In this document: piece after piece, positions 18,065 through 25,918 of the stretch
How the letters are laid out: each line of letters begins with the position of its first letter
How positions within the stretch are numbered: position 1 is the first letter of the stretch
DNA from: SAR86 cluster bacterium
GTDB lineage: Bacteria; Pseudomonadota; Gammaproteobacteria; Pseudomonadales; Pseudohongiellaceae
Assembly: GCA_002401885.1 (NCBI GenBank)
Contig: NVUL01000049.1
Location: 1-52,046 of the forward strand
Direction: 5' to 3'
DNA length: 52,046 nucleotides
Made by a program: the position numbers and the translations under genes
The notes under the pieces: generated by a model
What the model saw: only the letters and a program-made list of their open reading frames with translations
The model's database searches: none
Told to the model about the DNA's origin: nothing

Positions 18065-18092
18065 TTAAGTTGTTAAATTGTTAGTGTCCCTC
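18065..18092 (-). repeat. Right terminal inverted repeat of the RAYT unit
   Basis: Perfect inverted partner of 16991-17018, in the 5' leader region of the transposase gene (ATG at 18029). It ends with GTGTCCCTC. The transposase promoter would have to lie within or beyond this repeat. Confidence 0.9.
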
Positions 18093-18099
18093 TATTTCC

Positions 18100-18134
18100 A
18101 AAAGAAAAACCCCCAGTCCTTACAGACTGAGGGT
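18100..18134 (-). terminator. Intrinsic terminator of the surface-protein gene
   Basis: Minus-strand stem ACCCTCAGTC (18134-18125) / GACTGGGGGT (18118-18109), one wobble, loop of six, followed by TTTTCTTTT. It lies about 90 bases past the stop of the 739-residue protein gene. Confidence 0.85.
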
Positions 18135-18221
18135 CTTCAATTTGCAGTATCTTGAATCAGATACCCAGGCTACTTGCTTGTCCTTAAATCGAACAATCGT
18201 TCACCTTGTAAGCTAACCTTC

Positions 18222-20441
18222 TTAAGCGACAGAAAGGAGGCCACTATCGGCAAGAACAACATCGGCAGCCGCAACACCAGTAAGCACAACTTCAATAACT
18301 TCTGGAACTGCAGCATTGCTACCGAATACAGAGGTTTCAACGGAAATTGTTGTGTCGCCACCTACAGACTCGGAGATGAAGATTTCGAGAACAGTGTCAT
18401 CGCCATCATCATCAACATCACCAGTATTGATCACATAAGTCTCAGTACCGATAAAGATTGCATCGTCGCCTTCAGCTCCGAAGTCGTCGATATCGCCGCC
18501 TGCAGTGCCAAGTAGATAAACATCGTTATCTTCTGTGGCAGTCAGGTCATCAGCAACCGTTGCTACAACGACGTCTTCAGCAGTAAGTACAGCTGTTGCA
18601 GCAGTTACGGCCGCCTCAAGCGCTTTTGCAGCAAGGTATGTCGCGCCTACTGTATTCTGGGCTTCAACAAGCTCAGCTAGGTCATCGACGGCAGCTTGTG
18701 CAACTGTCAATGTACCAGTAACCGGATCAACCAGTACGTCTAGGGCATCGATAAGTGGGTTATCGCCAACTTCTAATCCTACGTAATTGCCTATAGCAAC
18801 CTGGTATAGCGCCAGATCACCAGCAGCATTAGAAGCTTCTAATGCTGCATCAACGGCATCGCTAGCAGCGGATTTAGCCGCTGGTAGAAGAAGGGCACTA
18901 TCGCCTGCAAGCTCTGCATCAAAAAGGCCTTGAATAGTGACTTGATCACCTGCAGAGATAAACTCCGCAATGACAGCCGCATCCAATAGAGCATCAACAG
19001 CAGCAATAGCAGCAACATCACCACCAGCTACGCCGGTGTGAGTCACAGCAGTAATATCCGCGATCAAAGCAGCACGACCGTTCTCTTCAGCAGTTATTAG
19101 CCCAGCTTCATGAGCCGTAATTTCTGCCTGAGTAGGAAAGTCAGCATCTACTGCACCAGTAGTTAACGCACCAACAATAGATCTAGTCGCGTCAGCAGCA
19201 GCACCTACGTCAAGCAATTGCGCCGACAGCAGTTTATCAGATGCATCAGTTCCGGCAGTATCTGAAGCTTTTTGAGCTGCATTGTTAGCAACATAAGCTG
19301 CCAACATTGCTGTGATACCTGGATGCGTTGTTTCTGTTACACCAAAGGTAAGCTTTAATGCGCCAGCAGTAGTTGTCTCGATCAAGTTATCATCAGCTGC
19401 GTCTTCAACAGAAGTGACAAAACCGCCAGTCATGACAACTTCGTCAATGTCTTTAGCGGCAGTGGCGAGCAAGTTATAGCTATCTTCTGCAGCTTGCAAA
19501 GCTATGTCATCTAGAGCTAGGGCTGCGCCAGTAGTTAGCACAGCCAGGTTTGCAGCAGTCAATGCAGCAGATGCTGCACCTAAACCAGTAACAGCATCGA
19601 TGTCGTCATTCAGATCGTCAAGAGTGTCTTGTATTGTATCAACAGCATCTTGAAGTACGGCTTCTTCTGCAGCTAATTGCGAAGCTTGTACCGCTGGACT
19701 AGCCGTGGCGTAACCTGCAAAGCCAATTGATGCTTCAACGTCGCCAAGGGCAACACCCGCTAGACCAAGTAGAGCAGCAGTAGTAGTTGCTGGATCTGCA
19801 GCTTCAGTAGCTGGATCCTGACCTTCCGCCAATAAATAGGCAGCTAAGGCAACTTGTGCTTCGGCTAGGTCGTTAAGATTGGAAACTAGAGGGACAAGAG
19901 AAGCAGCTACATCATCAGCAGCGGCTGTGCCGTCTGCTACTGCTGTGTCCGAGCTATCAACATCAGAAACTACTGCAACCAGTTCGTCAAGGCTTTCGGA
20001 GCTTTGCGCTATTGTTACTGAGTAGTATTCAGCAACCTCTGTCTTGTTAGCCAAGGCAGCTGCAGCATCAGCGAAATCAGGATCCGTAGAAGCAGCAAGT
20101 GCATCGATGGAAGCGTTGATAGCTGCACCACGTGAAGTGCCTGCATTTAGATCAGCTGTCATTGCGTCAATAGATGCAGTCAGAACTTCCTCTGTGACTT
20201 CGCCACCAAGAAGTTGGGTTAAAAAGCTATCTGCAAAAATTGCATTTGGCAAGAAATCTGGGAAAAGGCCAGTATCGCCACTCCAAGCTGGATTTTCAGT
20301 AATGGCTTCCGCCAGTTCTTCAATAGTAACACCGCTATCAACTATAGCTTCTAGTTCGGCAAGAATGTCCGCACCGGGGGCGGCATTTACCATACCTACT
20401 ACCAGTTGGATTATTGAGGTTGTTTCTGCTGCTGTAGCCAT
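18222..20441 (-). CDS. Large acidic Ala-rich protein, putative type I secreted surface-layer protein
   Basis: It has 739 residues, very rich in Ala, Asp, Glu, Val and Thr, poor in Lys/Arg, with no cysteine seen. There is no N-terminal Sec signal; it starts MATAAETTSIIQLVVGM. Its first 150 residues resemble the N-terminal domain of S-layer-like type I substrates (EVAEYYSV segment at about 142). The middle (about 170-640) is helical, Ala-rich and irregularly repetitive. The last ~95 residues are a Gly/Asp-rich beta domain (DNDVYLLGT...DDFGAEGDDAIFIG...LEIFISES) ending in LLSVA, like C-terminal type I signals. No classical RTX nonapeptides are seen. AAGGAG lies six bases before the ATG. It has its own Crp-type promoter and terminator. 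S-layer is an inference. Confidence 0.75.
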   Translation of the reverse strand: MATAAETTSIIQLVVGMVNAAPGADILAELEAIVDSGVTIEELAEAITENPAWSGDTGLFPDFLPNAIFADSFLTQLLGGEVTEEVLTASIDAMTADLNAGTSRGAAINASIDALAASTDPDFADAAAALANKTEVAEYYSVTIAQSSESLDELVAVVSDVDSSDTAVADGTAAADDVAASLVPLVSNLNDLAEAQVALAAYLLAEGQDPATEAADPATTTAALLGLAGVALGDVEASIGFAGYATASPAVQASQLAAEEAVLQDAVDTIQDTLDDLNDDIDAVTGLGAASAALTAANLAVLTTGAALALDDIALQAAEDSYNLLATAAKDIDEVVMTGGFVTSVEDAADDNLIETTTAGALKLTFGVTETTHPGITAMLAAYVANNAAQKASDTAGTDASDKLLSAQLLDVGAAADATRSIVGALTTGAVDADFPTQAEITAHEAGLITAEENGRAALIADITAVTHTGVAGGDVAAIAAVDALLDAAVIAEFISAGDQVTIQGLFDAELAGDSALLLPAAKSAASDAVDAALEASNAAGDLALYQVAIGNYVGLEVGDNPLIDALDVLVDPVTGTLTVAQAAVDDLAELVEAQNTVGATYLAAKALEAAVTAATAVLTAEDVVVATVADDLTATEDNDVYLLGTAGGDIDDFGAEGDDAIFIGTETYVINTGDVDDDGDDTVLEIFISESVGGDTTISVETSVFGSNAAVPEVIEVVLTGVAAADVVLADSGLLSVA

Positions 20442-20525
20442 CTATGACTCCTTGAAATGTTCTAGTTTTGTTAGTTCCGATCGAGACATGCCAAAAATAG
20501 CGTATGACCACATATCGGTATTGCA

Positions 20526-20568
20526 AGCATACTTAAGGCAGTCTCCCTAGCTTGTGATTCCAATCACA
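20526..20568 (-). promoter_or_regulatory. Crp-type site and class II promoter of the surface-protein gene
   Basis: Positions 20553-20568 read TGTGATTCCAATCACA on the plus strand, a perfect TGTGA-N6-TCACA palindrome. On the minus strand a -10-like TATGCT (20531-20526) begins 22 bases after the site. That puts the site centre at -41.5, the classical class II position. The predicted start is near 20519, with a leader of about 78 bases before the ATG. The rest of the 326-base gap 20442-20767 shows no gene or other element. Confidence 0.85.
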
Positions 20569-20767
20569 CCAAAGGAAATTACCGAAATTGCTATTCTTGA
20601 GCATTACACTTGCTGACCTTGTGTCGGCAGCTGTGCAATTAACTCGCGGAGTTTACCTAGCATTCGTGCATATAACAACCGAATTATGCATTAAATCCGC
20701 TCTATCTTGATCGCTAACACCCTATTTTTGCAGGAGTTTCCTACAGAAGCTAAGCAACGAGCTTTTT

Positions 20768-22096
20768 CTATAGAGCGAGGCTAATTCCTATTTCTATGGT
20801 GCTATCAACTGTCTGGAATAGCTCCAAATTGCTGCGCTGATCTTGATGGAACATATTAACGAGCAGAGTTGTGCCCTCAAATAGCGGCCTGCGGTACTGT
20901 AGCAACAAATAACTACGACGCAGCCAGCGCTCCGCACCATTGGCCAGCAGTGGGCTATAGCCGTCTGTGTCATTGAGGCGGGAGTAACCTAATTGACTGC
21001 GAAATTCACCAAGGGGCAGATCTATTTGCCAGTCGAGGCTCGCTTGCCAACCGTCTCTATCACCTCCGGCTCGCTCAGACTCAATGGCTGTGTTGGATAG
21101 TAGGCTTAGCTCGGTGCTGAACTGATGATTGCCCCAACTGCTGCTCCTAGGACAGTTCAGGCCAACGCCCGCCTTGCTCTCAAGCGCATTGAGCTGACGC
21201 TGATTGTGGAAAGATTGATACTGTGTGGCCATCTGGTAATAGGGTTTGCAACTTAAGCTACTGGCCCGCTGATACCGAGCACTGACATCGGCACCTGTAT
21301 AAAGGGAGCTGCCACCAAATTGCAAATGACTAATACCGGTGCTTACTTGCCAGCTCTGTTTGCGCCCCGGCCTAATAAAGGCATAACGACTATCAAATTG
21401 CAGTAAATCAGACTCAGAATCCTCACTTAGTCGCCCCCTTACTTCCGTCAGCCAGTTATGTTGATAATTTGGTCCAAGCTGTCGATAGCGGCCCCCCAGG
21501 CGGAAATTCATATAGGGGCCGCTCTTGGGCCTGAATTCTTCATTCAGGAGCAGCACGATGGGCTCGCCTGAGAGCGTCAGCGTGAGTTGGCTAGGATCCG
21601 GCGCACCATTTAGATTGTTGTCAAAGCCTGCCAGTATATCCAGCTGAGCACTGCGCTCGGTAGTTAATGCCCGCCAGGATCGTTGGCGTTGCAGAACTAT
21701 TGCCTGTAGGTTGCTTGGTAAGTCTTCACGCCCAAGCAGGGCATCATTGATCTCCAATGCTGAGAATAACTGACCTTGCAGATAAAGTGCCTGTGCATAA
21801 TCCATTTGCGCTGCGCCATTTCCCGGCTCTAGCAATAGTGCCCGCTCCAGCGATTCAAAAGCGTCCGCTATATTCCCGCTATTCAGCTTTGCAGCGCCCA
21901 ATAGTGCGTAAAACTCTGAGCTCTCTAGACATTCTGACGACAAGGGTTCGAGCTGTTGGCTGAGCAAGGGCCAATTAACATCAGCACCGGGGTAGTAAGG
22001 CGTCAGGTCGGGGCATTCTGCGCTGGCATTCGAAGCGGAGGTAGCAAGGCCAAAGGAGACTATAAAGTGAAGGGAATAGTAAAAAAATCGCTGCAT
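20768..22096 (-). CDS. Outer-membrane protein with TPR domain and C-terminal beta-barrel
   Basis: It has 442 residues from ATG 22096, which starts a normal signal peptide (MQRFFYYSLHFIVSFGL..., cleaved near SNASA) and has AGGA close upstream. An earlier in-frame start at 22204 adds 36 unlikely residues. A periplasmic TPR-like region (about 45-150: YALLGAAKLNSGNIADAFESL, ALLLEPGNGAAQMDYAQALY) is followed by about 290 residues of alternating aromatic strands (WQVSTGISHLQFGG, FRSQLGYSRLND, SYLLLQYRRPLF), ending GISLAL. The layout recalls SLAM/DUF560-type proteins. It lies between the cyclase and the surface protein. It may anchor or help expose that protein; this role is inferred. Confidence 0.7.
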   Translation of the reverse strand: MQRFFYYSLHFIVSFGLATSASNASAECPDLTPYYPGADVNWPLLSQQLEPLSSECLESSEFYALLGAAKLNSGNIADAFESLERALLLEPGNGAAQMDYAQALYLQGQLFSALEINDALLGREDLPSNLQAIVLQRQRSWRALTTERSAQLDILAGFDNNLNGAPDPSQLTLTLSGEPIVLLLNEEFRPKSGPYMNFRLGGRYRQLGPNYQHNWLTEVRGRLSEDSESDLLQFDSRYAFIRPGRKQSWQVSTGISHLQFGGSSLYTGADVSARYQRASSLSCKPYYQMATQYQSFHNQRQLNALESKAGVGLNCPRSSSWGNHQFSTELSLLSNTAIESERAGGDRDGWQASLDWQIDLPLGEFRSQLGYSRLNDTDGYSPLLANGAERWLRRSYLLLQYRRPLFEGTTLLVNMFHQDQRSNLELFQTVDSTIEIGISLAL

Positions 22097-22262
22097 AGTT
22101 CCTAGCAACCCAGATGGGACGTTGAGTTTGCCAAGTAAAAACCGATTATGAAACATGGCGGGATTATCTGGGATCACATCGATTGATACAACACAGCAAT
22201 TCACTGTGAGCCACTATAGACGAATAATCGAGAAGATTAAGAAGGCAGAAAAAATGAAGGCA

Positions 22263-24299
22263 TCAATCTCCGCTTCCAGCAACCACTTTTAGCTTGGGCG
22301 GCATCCGTCTAGCACTTTTCTTCTTCGCCTGCGCCGGCTCTGAGATGGCTGGTGCGAATAGTGTATGGGGAATTCGCAAACCACTCAGCAAGTAGCTCCC
22401 TTGGGAGATAAGCTGAAGATCATTAAGCTGACGTGCAGCACATTCCCCAATCAGGATGGGTTGCGCTAGCTCTTCTGTTAATTCTTGAACCCGTAAGGTA
22501 ATAGTGACTGTGTCACCTAACAAAGAGTGACTACGGCGATGCGCAGGCCCTATGGAACCAATTAAGGCAGGCCCTTGCTCAATACCAATTCCTAAGGCCA
22601 GCGGCTCCAGGTTACTGGCTGACTGCGGCGTTAGCATATCTTGATCAATAGCCTTCTGCATGTCCTGCGCCGCTTCCAAGGCTTGTTGTGCCGCTTCACG
22701 ATGGTGGCCGTCCCAGACTGCTAGGACACTGTCTCCTTTAAACTCATGTACGCGGCCGCCGTGATGCTCCACGATTTCTGTAGCGCGCACAAAGAAGAAA
22801 TGTAATACCGCAGCAGATTCTTCGGGTGGTCGTGCCTCGCTAAAGGCGGCGAAGTTTCGAAGATCTGCGCTCAATAGAGTTACATCACAACGCTTTGCGT
22901 TAATCGCTGAACTGGGCAATGTATAGGCAATTTCTTTGGCAACATCGAGCGGAAGATAGCTGCTTAGGTTGCCATACACGCGACTGCGCTCGACTCTCAC
23001 ACGACTCTGTTCTAACAGCAGCAGCAAGCTCGCAGCGAGCAGGCTATACAGCGCGGGAAATAGCCAGCCCATCCAGACTTCACTGCGGCTCAGCATCTGA
23101 ATATGCAGTGTCAACACAAGCAGGGGGAAGACTACGCCAGCGATAGGCAGTCCATAGGCGGACACCCGGCCGGGTGCTGCAGCCAGTTTGAGTAAAACCA
23201 GTGCAATGCAAATGCTAATAAATCCCAATAGCCAATTTGCGGAGCGCGGGGTATAGGGCATCTGTGCATCCAATAAACTGCCCAAGATGCGTGCCTGCAA
23301 TTCGACACCGGGGGTCACTCCACTGTAGGGCGTGGGCACGATATCGCCGATACTCAATGCGGTTGCGCCAACCAATACCCAGGTATTTTCAAATAGTCCC
23401 GGCTCGATATTCCCTGTCATTACGTCGGAAGCTGAAACTGCCCGGAAATTATCCGGCGCTTCCTTATAGGAGATACGGATATTGCCCTGTCTATCGAGAG
23501 GAATGTTAAGGCCAGGGTAGGAATCGAGCTGTAATCGATATTCGGGGCCAAAAAATGACGTGTCAGCGCGTATGCTGGCGCTCCAGTCCACGCTATTAGT
23601 TGCCTCTAATAGAGCGCTAATAGCGAGTGCAGGGTAGGGCATGCCATCGACGCAAATTAATGCCGGAAACTGACGGATAGAACCATCGCTGGCTACGATA
23701 GGCGCGATATGGCCCTTGGAAATTCCTGAAAACCCAGCGTGGCTGGCGATATAATTTTGAGTGCTAGGCAGAGATATTCCACTGCTGGCCCCAGATGCCC
23801 CTGCACTACAGCTAACGGCAGATACCGCATGTGACATCGCACCCACACGTGCCGCCTGCTCGGACTGTAAAATCGGCACCTGCGCCAGCACAGCGCCGCG
23901 TGCTGACTGCAGGGCAGCGACTAATTCAGTGTCTCCATCCTTTGGCTCAGCGAGAAACACGTCGTGGATTTGTAGCTGCGCTCCTGCCTCATCGATAGCA
24001 TTGACCAATCGCGCAAGTTCCTGTCGAGGCCAAGGCCAGGGGCCTACTTCTGCCAGACTTTTTTCATCGATGGTGACCAGCGTGATGCGCTGTTCTATGG
24101 TGTCGTCTGTAGTTAAGGTCCAACCCAGTACGCCCAGTCGTTCTTCTAAGGTTTTAAACGCGTCACCAAAAGTGAAATTTAGAGCAACAGATAGAATCCC
24201 AGCCAAAAGCAATACCAGCAAACGCCCATCACTAGGCAGTAAATGCCGTAATTTTTGCAAAAAAATTGGTGCTGATTTTGAAAGGGAAGAGAACTGCAT
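22263..24299 (-). CDS. CHASE2-domain class III nucleotide cyclase, membrane-bound
   Basis: It has 678 residues. A transmembrane segment (about 26-42) precedes an extracytoplasmic CHASE2 sensor (about 45-350, TLVTIDEKSLAEVGPWPWPR). About three transmembrane segments follow (355-430), then a cytoplasmic class III cyclase domain (about 470-650). Metal aspartates are Asp479 (LLSADLRNF) and Asp523 (EFKGDSV). The substrate-specifying positions carry Glu519 (Lys in adenylate cyclases) and Ser592 (Asp or Thr usual). In GDTVTITLR the transition-state Asn is Thr599, while Arg603 is kept. It starts two bases after the FecR gene stop. The product could be cAMP or cGMP; it is a plausible source of ligand for the Crp-like protein at 25919. 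Confidence 0.85.
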   Translation of the reverse strand: MQFSSLSKSAPIFLQKLRHLLPSDGRLLVLLLAGILSVALNFTFGDAFKTLEERLGVLGWTLTTDDTIEQRITLVTIDEKSLAEVGPWPWPRQELARLVNAIDEAGAQLQIHDVFLAEPKDGDTELVAALQSARGAVLAQVPILQSEQAARVGAMSHAVSAVSCSAGASGASSGISLPSTQNYIASHAGFSGISKGHIAPIVASDGSIRQFPALICVDGMPYPALAISALLEATNSVDWSASIRADTSFFGPEYRLQLDSYPGLNIPLDRQGNIRISYKEAPDNFRAVSASDVMTGNIEPGLFENTWVLVGATALSIGDIVPTPYSGVTPGVELQARILGSLLDAQMPYTPRSANWLLGFISICIALVLLKLAAAPGRVSAYGLPIAGVVFPLLVLTLHIQMLSRSEVWMGWLFPALYSLLAASLLLLLEQSRVRVERSRVYGNLSSYLPLDVAKEIAYTLPSSAINAKRCDVTLLSADLRNFAAFSEARPPEESAAVLHFFFVRATEIVEHHGGRVHEFKGDSVLAVWDGHHREAAQQALEAAQDMQKAIDQDMLTPQSASNLEPLALGIGIEQGPALIGSIGPAHRRSHSLLGDTVTITLRVQELTEELAQPILIGECAARQLNDLQLISQGSYLLSGLRIPHTLFAPAISEPAQAKKKSARRMPPKLKVVAGSGD

Positions 24300-24301
24300 G
24301 G

Positions 24302-25696
24302 CTATCTAGCATCCCAAAGCGTTAAGCCGTTGATGCTGCCGTTTTCCAATTGTTTTTCAAAAAAGTAGCCTGCCTCGCTACCATCTGTAGTAACCGCGCC
24401 GGCAAGGCGCTGAGTATCGGCAATCGCATTGAAATAGCCTCGATCAGAAATAGTGCCACTCGCTGCGAAGTCGACAAAACCAGTACTGATATGGCTCAGA
24501 TTTAACTCGGTAGTGAAACTACTTTGATCGAAATCGATATCGAGATTTCCCCTGTTCACCTGCATCGCCACGATACCGCTTTCGGAATTGTAAAACGCCT
24601 GCGCACTATCCAGAGAAAAACTGACTGGGCCCAAGCCCCGCCCGACTTGAGGCCGAGGACCTTCGGTTCGAAACAGCAGGTATTCACTATTGCCCACGGT
24701 AACCTTGCGGCCAATTCTAGCCTCGTCGTAAGTTAAAGTTATACGCTCCTGCGCGCTGGGCTCAGAGGCCCAACGACCCCATACCATCTGGCGATTCGTT
24801 AATTCCGAGCTCGCCACCGCTTCATCGGGAGTAAATTCGGGCAAGTCGTTAGCCGCTTGTTCTGTAGCTCTTAGTGAAGTGACATTTTCCAGGTAGGCAT
24901 CGTTATCAGCAGCTCTGCCCTCGCCTTGAGATGTATTATCTGCCAAGGCAAGCTGAACTTCTTCGCGCATGATACCCGGCTCTCTTTCATGGGGTGCCGG
25001 AATCAATCGCGGTACCAGTGCTGTACCTTCAAATTCGAGCATCTGCAGTGCGCTATCTGTTAACTCCACAGCATTGGTAGCACAGGGCCCGATAGCCGAG
25101 GCCAAGCACTCTTCCGAAAAAGGCGCCATAACAATAGCCCCCTGATTCACAAGTGCCCGGGTGCTCTGCTCGGAAACGCTAACCACAAAGTCGGTGCCAC
25201 GAACCCCGATGGCGGCAATCGGAGTATTTAGGCGATAGCGAGAACGTGCTGCCTTCGCGCCTTCGCCAGAAATAGAGCGAGCAATGCCTTCAATCAGATT
25301 GAATTTGATTGAGGACTTTTCGGGATGTTCTGCATCATAGTCGTAGCTGATAATTTCAAGCTGACTGTCTGGTCTCACACTCACCAGATGATCGTCTACG
25401 AAGCGGATGTGCACATGGCCATTGGTTTGGGTCAGAATCTGGTCGCTGGCGTGAATCTGGCTGCCCGTCTCGACCAACTTCCGTGGCTTGCCTTCACTCA
25501 ACAGGTAGGCTTTACCGAGCACCAGGCTGACTTCGCCCACGACCGCTGATTCTCCTGTCGCTGCCGCGCTAGCCGGATGTGCTGAAACGCTCCATAAGAT
25601 GAGGGCGGCTGTGGCAGCAAAACGACCAAAGATTGGAATCAATCTGCCGAAGAACCCATTGGGCCTAGCTATACTCGCTATTTTGCTTGGTTTCAT
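24302..25696 (-). CDS. FecR-domain periplasmic protein
   Basis: It has 464 residues. A signal peptide or anchor (about 1-47, ending HPASA) is followed by a FecR domain (about 52-185: VGEVSLVLGKAYLLSEGKPRKL, IHASDQILTQTNGHVHIRFVD, LNTPIAAIGVRGTDFVV). About 270 residues with a beta-rich C-terminal part come next. FecR domains in the periplasm usually bind ligands or partner sensors. This one is not next to an ECF sigma factor; it sits two bases ahead of the CHASE2 cyclase, so I infer it regulates or reports to that cyclase. First gene of the minus-strand operon; its upstream region is shared with the Crp-like gene. Confidence 0.85.
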   Translation of the reverse strand: MKPSKIASIARPNGFFGRLIPIFGRFAATAALILWSVSAHPASAAATGESAVVGEVSLVLGKAYLLSEGKPRKLVETGSQIHASDQILTQTNGHVHIRFVDDHLVSVRPDSQLEIISYDYDAEHPEKSSIKFNLIEGIARSISGEGAKAARSRYRLNTPIAAIGVRGTDFVVSVSEQSTRALVNQGAIVMAPFSEECLASAIGPCATNAVELTDSALQMLEFEGTALVPRLIPAPHEREPGIMREEVQLALADNTSQGEGRAADNDAYLENVTSLRATEQAANDLPEFTPDEAVASSELTNRQMVWGRWASEPSAQERITLTYDEARIGRKVTVGNSEYLLFRTEGPRPQVGRGLGPVSFSLDSAQAFYNSESGIVAMQVNRGNLDIDFDQSSFTTELNLSHISTGFVDFAASGTISDRGYFNAIADTQRLAGAVTTDGSEAGYFFEKQLENGSINGLTLWDAR

Positions 25697-25801
25697 TGTC
25701 TATCTCTCTTGCTGCTCTTGCTTCCTAGGAGAATGATCATAAGGCGGAAACACAACTTGCCTAGTTAACTGGTGAAGGTACTCCAAACCCAATTAACAGC
25801 A

Positions 25802-25817
25802 AGTGACGCCAATCACA
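25802..25817. promoter_or_regulatory. Crp-type site between fecR-like and crp-like genes
   Basis: AGTGACGCCAATCACA is one base off TGTGA-N6-TCACA and shares the CCAATCACA half with the site at 20553-20568. Its centre is about 62 bases upstream of the predicted plus-strand start (class I spacing). It is also about 41 bases from a weak -10 (TACCTT) for the minus-strand operon. It could therefore control both directions. Confidence 0.7.
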
Positions 25818-25837
25818 TGAAGCCAAAATACTCCCAT

Positions 25838-25865
25838 TTGCTATTAAGTTTCAAGCACTTATAAT
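25838..25865 (+). promoter_or_regulatory. Predicted promoter of the Crp-like gene
   Basis: A consensus -10 TATAAT at 25860-25865 is preceded, after 16 bases, by TTGCTA (25838-25843) as a -35. The start would be near 25872, giving a leader of about 47 bases. Confidence 0.55.
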
Positions 25866-25918
25866 AACAGCCAACGGCGACTACAGCGCCGCCCCAGTGA
25901 CATCTGGATCAGAAGTTC

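Larger units (their letters stand above)
16991..18092 (-). mobile_element. RAYT transposase unit bounded by a perfect 28-bp inverted repeat
   Basis: The segment from 16991 to 18092 begins and ends with the same 28 bases in inverted orientation. The outer end of each repeat begins GAGGGACACTAAC. The left copy overlaps the last codons of the transposase, and the right copy starts 35 bases upstream of its ATG. The unit is inserted directly downstream of the terminator of the surface-protein gene, so it does not break a reading frame. I see no target-site duplication, consistent with Y1/HUH transposition. Confidence 0.8.

Noticed and set aside
18222..20441. RTX toxin or adhesin call for the large acidic protein
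   Set aside because: No GGxGxDxxx repeats are visible; only the C-terminal Gly/Asp-rich domain and the neighbouring exporter suggest type I secretion.
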